From: Torymus aiolomorphi
Taxonomy: Eukaryota > Arthropoda > Insecta > Hymenoptera > Torymidae
Direction of reading: 5' to 3'
Length of the DNA: 64,000 nt
NCBI GenBank assembly: GCA_036365515.1
Contig: CM070877.1
Location: 88,421,522-88,485,521 of the forward strand
The position numbers were made by a program, and so were the translations under genes. The stretch's first letter is position 1. Each line of letters starts with the position of its first letter. Below the pieces are notes generated by a model. The model searched no databases and was not told the origin of the DNA. It worked only from the letters and a program-made list of their open reading frames with translations. Shown here in pieces: positions 1 to 10,981 of the stretch.

Positions 1-605
1 TTTTCCTGCATCATGTTACCGCAGAACTCTAAAAACGCTTCTGGCAACAGGAACTTCATGCCGGATGCAGATGTCATCGCTGCCATCGGCTCGGAAAACT
101 GTGCAAGCGACGTGTCGTCTACCACAAAACTCTGGTTTACTAAGTTGCCAGAGTCCTGCTGACTCGGTTTTTCTGTAGTTTTTCCGCCTGTTGTCTCTTT
201 TTCTGTCGGCTGTGGCGGCACGGTTTCTTTTATTGCCAACGTTGTTGCCTCAAGGTTGGCTTTTGTCGCATCGTCTTCTGCCAGCATGGTTAACAGGTGT
301 GGCTCGTCCATGGATTCACCTGTTATGTTCTTCCATGCTGGTGGAAGGTCTTCTGTGCTGTATTTTTGGATGAACGTGGCCCTGAAGTTTTCCCTCTTTA
401 TGAGCAGGGAACATTCGTCCTGACCTTCTTCCATTTGAAAATCGTCTGGTTCGTATATTCCAAGTAGCCACTGCGACATTCCGTTCATCTTTATAAATTT
501 GGAGCCACTGGTTTTCATATTCAGTATCTGTAGACGGTCGTCTACTTCTTTTTCCATCAAACATTGGCACCAATTTCCGATAGCATCTTCTATATTCTGC
601 GCCAT
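1..605 (-). CDS. Partial ORF of unknown function, runs off left edge
   Basis: An open minus-strand frame starts at the ATG at 605-603 and stays open for 201 codons to the window edge, so the C-terminus is missing. It begins MAQNIEDAIGNWCQC. A middle region with Asp/Glu and aromatic residues is followed by a Thr/Pro/Gln/Lys-rich linker (roughly residues 130-160) and a part containing PEAFLEFCGNMMQE. I see no signal peptide, zinc finger or catalytic motif. Codon use is mixed and GC content is higher than in the flanking AT-rich DNA. I do not recognise the family. It could be a host gene exon or a gag/ORF1-like transposon protein. The long open frame supports real coding. Confidence 0.5.
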   Translation of the reverse strand, partial: MAQNIEDAIGNWCQCLMEKEVDDRLQILNMKTSGSKFIKMNGMSQWLLGIYEPDDFQMEEGQDECSLLIKRENFRATFIQKYSTEDLPPAWKNITGESMDEPHLLTMLAEDDATKANLEATTLAIKETVPPQPTEKETTGGKTTEKPSQQDSGNLVNQSFVVDDTSLAQFSEPMAAMTSASGMKFLLPEAFLEFCGNMMQE

Positions 606-1316
606 TATGAATTCTTGTTCCGCTCGAAGTCTTCTTTACACGCGCTTGAGTGTGTAATTCAGAGTTTGGTTGTGTGTGCGGTTTCTATTAAAGGGATCGT
701 TCAATAAGGCGCACCTTTTTAATTTAGAAATAAATAAATAAATATGTATAAATAATTTATGATATATTATAATTCTATCTAACCTCCACACTCGGAATTT
801 CACTTCGAGTTGCAGAGGGTTTGATACCAGTCGCTCGGTTTCCACAACGCTGTGACGTACACGACCAGCTCGTAGTATACGCATCTATTCATAAATTTCC
901 CATTCATAAACGCAAGAGCAAAACATAAACAAACCAGATGCATCAATGTATACAAACATGCGATTGGGTGCGCCAGCGAAAATCTTATTCATTCACACAG
1001 CGCCTCTGATGTCACCGTATAAACACAAATATTTTCATGCGCAAGAGAGAAGACCAGACGATCGACTGCTACATAAAGGGCTCCGATTCTCGGTATCGGC
1101 ACGCACTTGTGTCCGACCTCTCGCCTATTCAGACTACCGATAAGCATTGCGCTTAGGTAACTGAAGCTGGCCACTCCTTTGCGCTCGTAAAACTTATGTA
1201 ATATAATTCATTTTTTAGTATATTAATAAACATACCTATAATTTTAGATTTTGATTTATGATTTTTTCTTCAAATAAACTCTCTAGATAACAACCGAATC
1301 CTAACTTACCTACCTC
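606..1316. other. Non-coding stretch, nothing recognised
   Basis: Upstream of the minus ORF. It contains an AT-rich tract with short A/T runs (720-780). Short open frames here show no homology-like features. I see no promoter motif I would defend. Confidence 0.4.
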
Positions 1317-1475
1317 CCACGGCACGATAGTCAGCCCTCTGCGTCGATTATTTACCCGGCTCCTCTCCTCTCACACGGCACGATAGTCAGCCCTCTGCGC
1401 CGATTATTTACCCGGCTCCTCTCCTCTCACACGGCACGGTAGTTGGCCCTCTGCGCCGACTACTTACCCGTATTA
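1317..1475. repeat. 56-bp tandem repeat, about 2.7 copies
   Basis: The unit beginning ACGGCACGATAGTCAGCC recurs with GGCACG at 1321, 1377 and 1433, an exact 56-bp period. The third copy is diverged and partial. The unit is GC-rich against an AT-rich background. Confidence 0.85.
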
Positions 1476-3100
1476 TCTAAGTAGTACGGTCGCAGCCAAT
1501 CAGCGCTAACGACTTACCTGCATCTACCACCTCTCTGTATCGACGGCACGGACTCCGGTACATTGCGCGCCGGTATCTAACCCTGAGATTGGGGCTACTC
1601 CCCTTCCGATTGTATGCTCGAGTCCAGTACATGAACTCTATAAAATTAATTTAACGTCCGAAAAAGTAAAGATTAAAGATACAGCTAGTCATTACCCAAG
1701 GTCGTTACGTTACAACGCACTGGCTGGTTTTCTTTTTAATTTGCCAGTAATTGATGCTTCGATCCCGATTTAGCACAAATTACTGGTTTGGCGCTGTTTT
1801 TCAGCTGTTCTAAAATTTTTACTTAGTAAAAAAAATTAAACGCCAGCCAGATCACCGCTGGTTCGAATCTACCACTCAGTTCGATTCTTGGTCACTGGTT
1901 CCTTACCATTCAACACGCGAGTAGTAGCCTCGCGCTTTATTTCTCACCAGTGACTCGAACTCGTCTCCTGCCCACTGGTTCGTGTGCCGGCTACTCAGAT
2001 GAAACGATACGTTTTCTCCCACGTAACGACCGTGGAGGCGGCGGGGAATGGGGAATGACTAAGGCCGCGATAAGACAACTCGATCGGATAAAGTTAATAG
2101 TAAAAGACTATTGCTTGTTAAATAAAAGAAGTTAAAAGGTGAATAGAATACAATGAAGTACTTGATTCGTGGTTGGGAATACCCTACCTAATAGGTGCGT
2201 CAGCACTAAGTACGCGGCGGCAGCTGTTTCGGTAGCTGACGTCGCGTTCGCGGTATAATACGACACGCACGCACGGTAATATACGTCGCGGAGTGAGAGC
2301 GGTCGCGCTCGCTGCGCGACACACACACGTAACTAAGCACGAGTGAGAGGGCAGACTACACTGCTGCGTCGTTTGCGCACTTGCCGCGCGCACTTACCGG
2401 TTATGAATCGCCGGCAAGTTGAACTTGGAGGATGACCTTGGCGACGGTTACGTGCACCATGTCTGCGCTCTCTCTGCGCTCGCTCTCTCGGCACGAGAAC
2501 GCTTAAACGGAGCCGCGGCCCAGGTGCGACGAGCCTGGACGAGCAGTAACGCGTAATTAATTCGCGGCGCGGTAGATTGCGTGCACGCTTAACTCGTAGA
2601 TGTTCTAGACGTATTACAATTGAACTTCCTCTCGAATGTCCTTGCAACTCGACAGGTAGATATGTTCACGCGCAGCGAAATACACAGGAGAATCAATGTC
2701 GACTTTTGCAACGGCTGGGTGGATTATGTACGGCAGGTGATACAAGCCTATCGTACGTAGCTTTCACACTTCAGTACGCGAGAAGCCGAAATAGTACACC
2801 GAATCACGCTTCGATTAATATCATTCTCGATACTATCGGGGTCACACTCGCGATACTGAAAGTTCTCCCCAAACAGGTGAATATACTTTTTGTCAGGAAC
2901 GAAAATTAGCGGAGCGAAAATATCAACGTGTCGACTTTTCTATAGCGAACTCTAAGATGGCTGCCGCCAGCTCGCCGAGGTCTGCTAGTCATCACGTGGA
3001 TACAGCTCCAATTCTGCATCGACGCGCAATCTCACGTTCGCGTGCGTGAGGCGCTACAACTAGAGGCTATTACCGACGTCGGTACGGCAGGCCGTGACAG
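1476..3100. other. No gene recognised; GC- and CpG-rich patch at about 2190-2660
   Basis: The stretch 2190-2660 is markedly richer in G+C and CpG than its surroundings, like a promoter or a young repeat. Frames through it (for example 2333-2647 minus and 2577-2909 plus) are rich in Arg, Cys and Ser, as expected from translating GC-rich non-coding DNA, so I do not call them genes. Confidence 0.35.
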
Positions 3101-3108
3101 GATGTGTG

Positions 3109-3160
<52 letters not shown>

Positions 3161-3169
3161 TGTGTGTGT
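3101..3169. repeat. (CGTG)n microsatellite
   Basis: About 15 near-perfect tandem copies of a CGTG tetramer, flanked on both sides by short TG runs. Apparent ORFs across it encode only repeated Arg/Ala/Cys/Val or Thr/His patterns. Confidence 0.97.
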
Positions 3170-3736
3170 ACGCCTGGATCTCAGCTTCCATTCGATCTGT
3201 TTTAACCGGACAGGCCTCATTTTCTTTGTTTTTTTTTGTCTGATGGCGGGTCAAAAATTCGTTTTTTGATTCGCCGATGCGTCTTTGTTATATTTCGAAT
3301 TTTCAATTTTCTCAATTCATTGTTCCTTTTTTTTTTTAATGATAAGATCGAGATATTGGAATCGAATGGATAGTATTCGAAAGAGCATTAAAATACCTAT
3401 ATTTTCTAAAAAAAAAATTCTCTAGCTATCACGGTTCTTTTCTTATTAATAGAAACGTGTTTTTTTTTTTAAACTTATAACTCCTAAACTAAACGGTCAA
3501 TTTTCTTGAGAAAAATCATGATAATGCAGAATGTAAATAGCTGTAATCTGTAAAAATTTTAATTCATTTTGTCGACTAGTTTTTGAGAAAAAAATTGAAA
3601 TGTGAAAAAAATGAGTTTTGTATGTCCAACGTTACGGGAGTAAAATTGACTTAATCGCTTTGAAATTCCTTGTAGAAGTAGATTTTCCATAGCTCTCGGT
3701 CGAGTTCTTTGGGCAAAATGATTTGTGCAGAAATTT

Positions 3737-4068
3737 CAGAAATATTTGAGGTTAAAATTTTTTTAACCTGTTCTTCAAATCGTGTTTTCTCGAGAACGGC
3801 TCCATGTATCAACTCCAAATTTATAGACAATTTTGTATGTAATATAGATAATATGTGTGCAAATTTTCATCAAGATCGCACGATTACATTTTGAGATATT
3901 TGATTTTGAATATTTTCGTATTTTACAAAGTTATTTTCTTTGTCGCATAATAACTAGAGAAAACAAAAATTTGATTAATCATGTTGAAATTTTGTGGAGA
4001 TGTAGAGTCTATATATTATCGCATAAGTCCTTTAGGTAAAAGAATTGTCTCATGATTTTTAGAGATAT
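3737..4068 (+). repeat. Direct repeat, copy 1
   Basis: AT-rich segment sharing an ordered series of words with 5876-6200 in the same orientation, such as AAATTTATAGAC, TTTTGTATG, GTGGAGATGTAGAGT and AGAGATATTT. It lies just left of the large inverted repeat. A third degenerate start of the unit is seen near 6190-6270. Similarity is moderate, roughly 70 percent by eye. Confidence 0.6.
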
Positions 4069-4069
4069 T

Positions 4070-5872
4070 TAACCCATTTCGTCCCAAATGTCCAAGATTT
4101 TTTTGGAGTTTTCAGAGCTCTAACTTTTTGTATAAACGGCCCAAAAGAAATGTAAAAGCACCATTTCGGATAGTTTGAAGCCTCCTCTTTCGAATGCTGT
4201 AGCCAGAATTGGGCTAAGACTTCACTAAAAAAAGTTATAACAAATTTATTGCATAAAGAATCCGAAATTTTCAACATTTTTTTTTCAGAAATGTGAATTT
4301 TCAACATGATAAAGTTGTACCAGATCATCGCATTTGCTATAAATCGCGGAGTTTTTATGTTCTCTTTAAAATCCCGTTGTATTTTTTTTTAAATTCAAAA
4401 TGGCGGCGTCAAGATAGCGCCCTAAGCATAGGAAAATTTTTAAAAATGCAAACTTTGCAAATTTATCATATTTTTTATACGAAGAAACTATGCCTGATCA
4501 TTGCAATGAGCATAAATGAAAACATATATGGTTTTGTGCAGCCAATGGCAGTCATGGTTGAATACATAAATGTTAGTATAAGTTAGTATAAGTTTACATA
4601 AATGAAAACAATATTATTTACTTGTTTCATTTGAACTTTTTCCAAATTTAAAATGGCGACATCAACATAGAGCTCAAAATCTACAAAACAGTGTGTAAAG
4701 ACGTTTTCCGCCGACTACACTTTTTGTTTCAAGTTTTTCTCCATGGAAAGTGTGTAGTTAATTCCATCTACATTTTTCCGCTGATTCCGAATATGCAATT
4801 TATTTTTTCGAAAGAGTTGTTGCTAATTTATTATTAACAATTTAATTATTTATAACGCTATAACTTTTTTATTAATTAATATTGAAAAATAAAATTGGTG
4901 CCAAAATGTATATTTTTACATTTAGAAACTTTTGTGACTCTTATAAAATTTTGCTATCTTGCATATTTTCCAAGATATTTATAATAAACCATAACGTATA
5001 TGAACATAGATGTGCATAGTCTATGCTATTGTTTATTATAAATATCTTGGAAAATATGCAAAGTTTTATAGCAAAGTTTTATAAGAGTTACAAAAGTTTC
5101 TAAATGTAAAAATATACATTTTGGCGCCAATTTTATTTTTCAATATTAATTAATAAAAAAGTTATAGCGTTATAAACAATTAAATTGTTAATAATAAATT
5201 AGTAACAACTTTTTCGAAAAAATAAATTGCATATTCGGAATCAGTGGAAAAAGTAGATGGAATTAACTACACACTTTCCATGGAAAAAAACTTCAAACAA
5301 AAAGTGTAGTCGGCGGAAAACGTCTTTACACACTGTTTTGTAGCTTTTGAGCGCTACCTTGCCGTCGCTATCTTAAATTTGGAAAAATTTCAAATGGATT
5401 TTGACAAGCAAGTAATATTGTTGTCATTTATGCTCATTGCAATGATCAGGCATAGTTTTTTCATATAAAAAATATGATATATTTGCAGTTTGCATTTTAA
5501 AAAATTTTTCTTATGCTTAGGGCGCTATCTTGACGCCGCCATTTTGAATTTCAAAAAAAAATCCAACGGATTTTTAAAGAGAACATAAAAACTCCACGAT
5601 TTATAGCAAATGCGATGATTTGGTACAACTTTATCATGATGAAAATTCATATTTCTGAATAAAAAATGTTGAAAAATTCGGATTTTTTTTTGCAATAAAT
5701 TGTTATAACTTTTTTTAGTGAAGTCATAGCTCAATTCTGGCTACGGCATTCGAAAAAGGAGGCTTCAAACGATCCGAAATGGTTCTTTTACATTTTTTTG
5801 GACCGTTTATATAAAAATTTAGAACGCTGAAAACTCAAAAAAAAAATCTTGGACATTTGGGACAAAATGGGG
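4070..5872. repeat. Large imperfect inverted repeat (foldback)
   Basis: The arm at about 4070-4995 reappears reverse-complemented at about 5030-5872, with the centre near 5010-5020. Shared words include CAAATGTCCAAGATTTTTTT, CATTTCGGAT and GGCGGCGTCAAGATAGCGCC. The left arm carries an extra local duplication near 4575-4600. By eye the arms are about 90 percent identical. Long arms without a transposase suggest a foldback transposon or an inverted duplication of one. Confidence 0.85.
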
Positions 5873-5875
5873 ATT

Positions 5876-6200
5876 AAGGTTAAAATTCTTTTACGGTTTT
5901 TTTCAAAATCGTAATTTCTCAATGACGACTTCATGTATCAGCTTGAAATTTATAGACTATTTTGTATGCAATATAGGCAATACCTGTGTAAAATTTTATC
6001 CAGATTATATGGTTATTTTTTTAGATATTTGATATTTAAAATTTTAGTCTTTTTGAAAATGACTTTCTTTGTTGTCGCACAATATAACTACATTAAAATT
6101 GTTTTAATTTCTTTGAAATTTGGTGGAGATGTAGAGTTTGTATATTATTTATTAGAAAAGTTCTTAGGGTAAAAGAATTCGTTTGTGAATTTCAGAGATA
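5876..6200 (+). repeat. Direct repeat, copy 2
   Basis: Same orientation as 3737-4068, on the other side of the inverted repeat. Together the two copies bracket the foldback. The order of shared words is preserved, with several indels. Confidence 0.6.
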
Positions 6201-6884
6201 TTTGAGATTAAAGCTATTTTAGCCCTCTTTTAAAATCGTAAATATTCGGGAACGCATTTATGTATACTAGAAAATGGAAATGCGTTATGCGCTATACGCC
6301 GATGCGCACGTATTGTATACCTGCTTTTGTTTTGTAATAGCCATTTATTATTTTTAAGGTTAGAACCTTTGTCTTACATTGAAAATTCCAGAAAGAGCAC
6401 ACAAATACGGACAGGCATACTACTAGAGACAAGTACCCTATGTGTGAAATTTCACAAAGAAAATATAATTTGAAGTAAAGGTTATTTAGGAATTTTAAAA
6501 GGTTTTGACGATAATATTATAAATTATTCTATTTATTTTTCACACATAATTTAAAAAAAATCATACCTATTACTTTATTTATATTTTATACATAATTTAA
6601 AAATTAATAATTTTTAATCTTCATAAATGAATTTAATTATAATTATGTCATAAATTGTTTCAAAAATTATAAATTTTGTTATTAAAAATTTATTAAAGGA
6701 ATAAGCAAATTAAGTTTGAGGAAGCCACGGGCCAATGAATTGGCAGCGGTTTTTGAAATTTTCTTACAGTTTTATACATTTTCTTACAAATAATGTAAGG
6801 AAATATAAGAAAAAATAAAAAAAATATAAGAAAATGTAAGAAAATGGATAAAATTGTAAAATATTACATGTTCCTATATTTATA
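6201..6884. other. AT-rich non-coding stretch
   Basis: Contains the tail of the direct-repeat family to about 6270, then very AT-rich sequence with repeated TAAGAAAAT-like words near 6800. No coding signal. Confidence 0.4.
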
Positions 6885-6886
6885 TA

Positions 6887-8090
6887 GGATAAGCGATACA
6901 GTTATTGACCACTCGACAGTGATTGGCCACATTCAAAAGAAAACGTTATATTAAACAAATTATGTGATAGAGCTTTTTTAACGATAATTTTTTAATTCTA
7001 CGAAGATTCCTCTTATAATTTGTATAAGTACTTTGCTACTTACTAATAATTCGAAAAGTAATTTTTGCAATATAAAAGTCGTCCTACGCGAAATCCTAAA
7101 AAAGTATGATTTTTATTGAAAACCCGTAAGAAGCGCATTGACAACTTTTTGTTACTTCAAACCAATTATCATCTCTATAATATCATTCTAACTATTATAT
7201 ATAATTAAAGTGTCCCTAGAGAACAGTATCCAATTATTTTATGTAATATTTTTACATGAACTTTAATAAAAACAGAGTGGTCCATAACTATCGTCAAAAT
7301 TATGCCATATGACAGTGATTGACCAGGTGGAAAATCACTATTTTACGGTTATGTTACCACGCAATCAGTAATTGTCATGGTGCTTTTTGCTGGATTTGTA
7401 TTGTTTTTTCAAGCATAAAAAAGGATAAACAAAGCATAAAATTAATAAAAATTAATTAAATAATTTGAAATATTATTAAAAGCAATTATTATTTGAATCA
7501 ATAATATAAAACATAATTTTTAACATCGTATATGTAAAAACATTATTATTTACAATTCAAGGTTAGATTTTAAATAATTAGGATGCCGAAAGTGAAAAAA
7601 GGAGTAAAATACTGAAAAACATACGATGAACAACAAATACAAGAAGCTACAGATGCAGTCCGAAATGGAATGTCATGGCGGCAGGCTTCTAAAATGGTTC
7701 GAGTTCCGCGAATTACTTTCAAATTTAGACAAAGTAAGCTATTCACAAAACAAAAACCGGAATAAATATTTATTTACAAATTATGCATAATTATTGAACG
7801 ATAATACTTATTCGTTATTTATTTTTATATAGTGGTCAATCACTATCTATTAATGGACAATGACCATGTCCAAGTGGTCAATCACTATACTTTTTCAGAT
7901 AATCGATTACTTTAATAAATTAAAAAAAAAACTTTGAATTTTTTTCCAATAAATTTATTGGTTTCAAAATTTATAGGGTTCTAAAAATATAATCTATAAG
8001 TTGTTATTAGCATTTTATTATATTTCAAATTCTTATTAGCAAATACTCCCCTTTGTTTGCTTAAGTGGCCAATAACTGTATCGTTTACCC
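6887..8090 (+). mobile_element. Fossil pogo-like DNA transposon with TIRs and TA duplications
   Basis: The left end GGATAAGCGATACAG pairs with the right end CTGTATCGTTTACCC, and the terminal inverted repeat continues for about 26 bp (ATTGACCAC against GTGGCCAAT). Both ends are flanked by TA (6885-6886 and 8091-8092), the Tc1/mariner/pogo signature. The 1,204-bp body holds the start of a psq-type helix-turn-helix protein. It also holds repeated AGTGATTGACCA-type motifs in both orientations (about 6920, 7315, 7835 and 7875) that look like multiple transposase binding sites. Most of a transposase is missing, so it is an internally deleted or decayed copy. Confidence 0.75.
7583..7733 (+). pseudogene. 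Psq-type helix-turn-helix remnant of a pogo-like transposase
   Basis: The ATG at 7583 opens a basic N-terminus, an in-frame TGA as codon 11, and then a helix-turn-helix reading through NGMSWRQASKMVRVP, which fits the pipsqueak/CENP-B-like DNA-binding fold of pogo transposases. The frame ends at a good splice donor (A/GTAAGC at 7734), so this could be a first exon. No DDE catalytic domain is found downstream within the TIRs. The call rests on the HTH pattern and the surrounding TIR/TA structure. Confidence 0.65.
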
Positions 8091-8092
8091 TA

Positions 8093-9845
8093 CACTTTTA
8101 TACACTTTTAAATAGTTTTTGTATATTTTTATGTTTTCTTACATTTCATTACAATTTTTACATATATGAAAGAATTTTCTAGAAAAAAATTTTAATTTTT
8201 TAAATGTATGAAAATGCATAAAATGTCCGAAAACTAATGGTTTTATACAGTGGTATACAGTTTCTTACAGTTTTGTACAATTTCTTACGGTTTTCTACAT
8301 TTATTCATTTCTTTTTTTCATTCGGGAAGTACACAAAATCAAAATTCACTGAAAATTGTTACAGAGATGTTACAGGCACATGATTATGTGAAAAACATAT
8401 TTTTTTTGGCTTTAGTCTCTAAGTTAGTACATTATATAAAATCTTAACCCTTATGCTCTTAAGAATAGAAGGTGGGAACATAAGAAGTATCTGCTATTAA
8501 AAAATTTACTGTTAAGAAAATAAATCATACAGGGTATCATATAGTTTTAGATTAAAATTTTGTTTTATAATAGATATATTTATAAAAATCGAATGGGTCT
8601 GAAGTTTGTAGTGCAACGAAATAAAAAAATATTTGATTTTACTTCAAGTTTATAATAATTAATAATACTTTTGCATGTAGATTTATTATTTTATAGTATC
8701 AAATAACTTTATGACAAAGGATGAAATAACCATTTTTATTGTCTAATAACTTTAATTAATTGTAAAAAATTATTTCGTTGCACTTCAATGATGCAAACTT
8801 CAGACCCATAAAATCGATCCTTATATGGATCATCTCTAGAAGCAAAAGTTTTAAGATAGAAGCGTAATAGTAGTTTTCGATACAAGTGCGAAAGTTTTGA
8901 TTCTAACACGAGTGTAGAATCATCTTTCGCTCGTGTGTCGAACAATATTTTTTGATGCAGGGGGTGTAAAAGTGATTTTAAGAATTTGCAGAATGCGTAA
9001 AGTCGCACTTTATGCATACTGAATCAAAAAGTATTGTTAGACATATATATTAGTTTCCTATTGGTGAACATATGTGACTAATTTTATATTTTGTTCTTGG
9101 GGACAAAAACCAAGAAAGTCAAAACCAAGAAAGAAGATATACGCATATAAAGCACTACAAATTGAAAATTATATACTGAATACACTTAATATTTAGAAAA
9201 CAAAATTAGATTCTGTTGAAACTAAAATTACAATTAACTAATGTTTTAAAAGTTATTTAATGAACACTCATAACAGAAAAATCTATAAAATTCAGTTTTA
9301 TTTTTATAAAGACAATTTTTTTTATTTTAAAATAAACCTGATTAAAATTTAATAAATCTTTTAGTTTATCATATCAAAAGGTAATTTAAATATTTTCACG
9401 TATTGTCAAAATACATTATACTTAATATTTAAAGACACAATGAACTATATAATTCAGTAAAATATGTTTGTTTTATTTTCAAAATATATTTTACTTACTT
9501 AACGTGTAAATACACAATTAACTAAAAAATCGAGTTTAACATATGTTTGCTTTATTACATTTCGTCAAACTTCTTTATAAGACAACTGATCAATCAAGCT
9601 TTATTTTAATTCTAATAATTTTTATATTATTTTTTTTTATATTAAAAGATAAATAATGTTATTTTTTATTGAACTAACTATTGTATATTTTTACACATTT
9701 ACACATAAATAAAAGTAAGGGGCTCCGTACGTGAGGCTCTGTTTCTGTGGCATACGTTGTTTTGCCACTCGTTCAATCAGCGCCATATTGATTTTGTATT
9801 AAACCGCGAATTATAGTTTAAAAACGTAAAGGGTATCCCCCCCCC
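8093..9845. other. AT-rich stretch without a recognisable gene
   Basis: Very AT-rich with short open frames of low-complexity composition. It holds one hairpin (8826-8945, listed separately). Runs of TTAAATATTT-like words near 9180-9500 recur irregularly. Nothing else is supportable. Confidence 0.4.
8826..8945. repeat. Degenerate hairpin of the GATACAAGTGCG family
   Basis: GATACAAGTGCG is followed by inverted segments around a core with CTCGTGTG. The wording matches the hairpins near 10536-10660 and 15138-15345, so I treat it as a decayed member of a dispersed foldback family. Confidence 0.45.
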
Positions 9846-10003
9846 CCCATTATCCATGGCAAAAAGTCCTTTTCGAGAATTAGGAAAAAAGGTTTCAAAT
9901 CTTATTTTGACATTAGATTTGACATTATCCCCCATTATCTATGGCAAAAAATCCTTCTCTAGAATTAGGAAAAAAGGTATCAAATCTTATTTTGACATTA
10001 GAA
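9846..10003 (+). repeat. Two-copy 85-bp tandem repeat after a poly-C run
   Basis: CCATTATCCATGGCAAAAAG at about 9847 and CCATTATCTATGGCAAAAAA at about 9932 start two near-identical 85-bp units ending TCTTATTTTGACATTAGA. The first is preceded by an uninterrupted run of C. Confidence 0.85.
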
Positions 10004-10479
10004 TAAATGTGTTTTAGCCTCTGAAAGTTCCGTCTTTCCTGAACCGTGCTACCATCCCAGTTGAAAATAATTGCGTAATTTTTATACGTTATTGCATAAC
10101 CTATCAATATTACGTAACATATTTATGTTACGTAATAAAATAGGTATACAGCGAATCCACATTGCATGCCGTATGCCGTATGCTCTGTTATGAACAGGGT
10201 TGTTCCGACCAGCGATGCCAAAAGGTGGAGAATTCTCCAACTAGCTTTCCGTGGTTGTTAAATGAGAAGGTTGGCAGCAGCTCGCAAAAGTATCTCGCGC
10301 AACTTCACGTCGACGTCGTTCCGCCAGTTCCGCGTTTCAATGATAAAGTGGAGCGGGCATTCCGGCAATTATGATTTTAATGTCAAATTGTCAATCCTTT
10401 TTGAATTATAAACTTCTTTTTAATTATAAACAATATTAATTAGATGCTATATCCTAATTAATGATTATTATTCAGGTAT
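10004..10479. other. No supportable gene
   Basis: A short plus frame at 10162-10374 (70 codons) is more GC-rich and Cys-containing than its neighbours but shows no domain. I leave it as unassigned sequence. Confidence 0.3.
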
Positions 10480-10981
10480 ATAACTTTTTGGTTAGGATTA
10501 ATTCACAGCTTTGATGGTGAGAAGATAGAATAGTACATTTCGACGCTGGTGCGGAAGGTGATGATTTACTTCATGTGACGTTTTTCGCACGAGCGAAGCT
10601 CGTGTGAAAAGTCACATGAAGTAAATAATCAACTTCCGCACTCGTTTCGAACGGTATTTTATACCACGAGCACCGAAAAATCATACCAAAGTTATGATTT
10701 TGAGGTTAGAGTGGTATAAAAATAATTAAAATACTCATTGTATTTTATTGAGTAATTGATTTTGAATAAAAAATAATTGAATTGAGTAATCAAGAAAAAG
10801 TGTAACTAATGTACAGCTGTAGTTTAGCATGCCAAAGGTAAAAGCCATTAGGGCCAGAGGGTATAATATTTTTAAATCAGTTTTTTCAGTAATCAATTTG
10901 CCAACGAAAATAATTTTTATTTAATTTTTTATACAACTGCTATAAATGGTTTACTACTATTTGTTTTGATTATTAAATGTC
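10480..10981 (+). repeat. Duplicated unit, copy A (left part)
   Basis: Starts ATAACTTTTTGGTTAGGATTA and contains GCTTTGATGGTGAGAAG, AGGGCCAGAGG and TTTTTAAATCAGT. It matches 20055-20189 in order and orientation. The large CACTA-like element is inserted in this copy, whose right part resumes at 19672. Confidence 0.7.
10536..10660. repeat. Hairpin with core GAGCGAAGCTC
   Basis: The arms TTACTTCATGTGAC and GTCACATGAAGTAA, extended by GTGCGGAAG / CTTCCGCAC, flank a centre with TCGCACGAGCGAAGCTCGTG. This makes a strong palindrome of about 90 bp lying inside duplicated unit A. Confidence 0.85.

Noticed and set aside
1851..1880. tRNA-like T-loop (GGTTCGAATCTACC)
   Set aside because: No matching acceptor, D or anticodon arms can be folded around it.
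3032..3269. ORFs rich in Arg/Thr/His or Val/Cys/Ala
   Set aside because: Translations of the (CGTG)n microsatellite.
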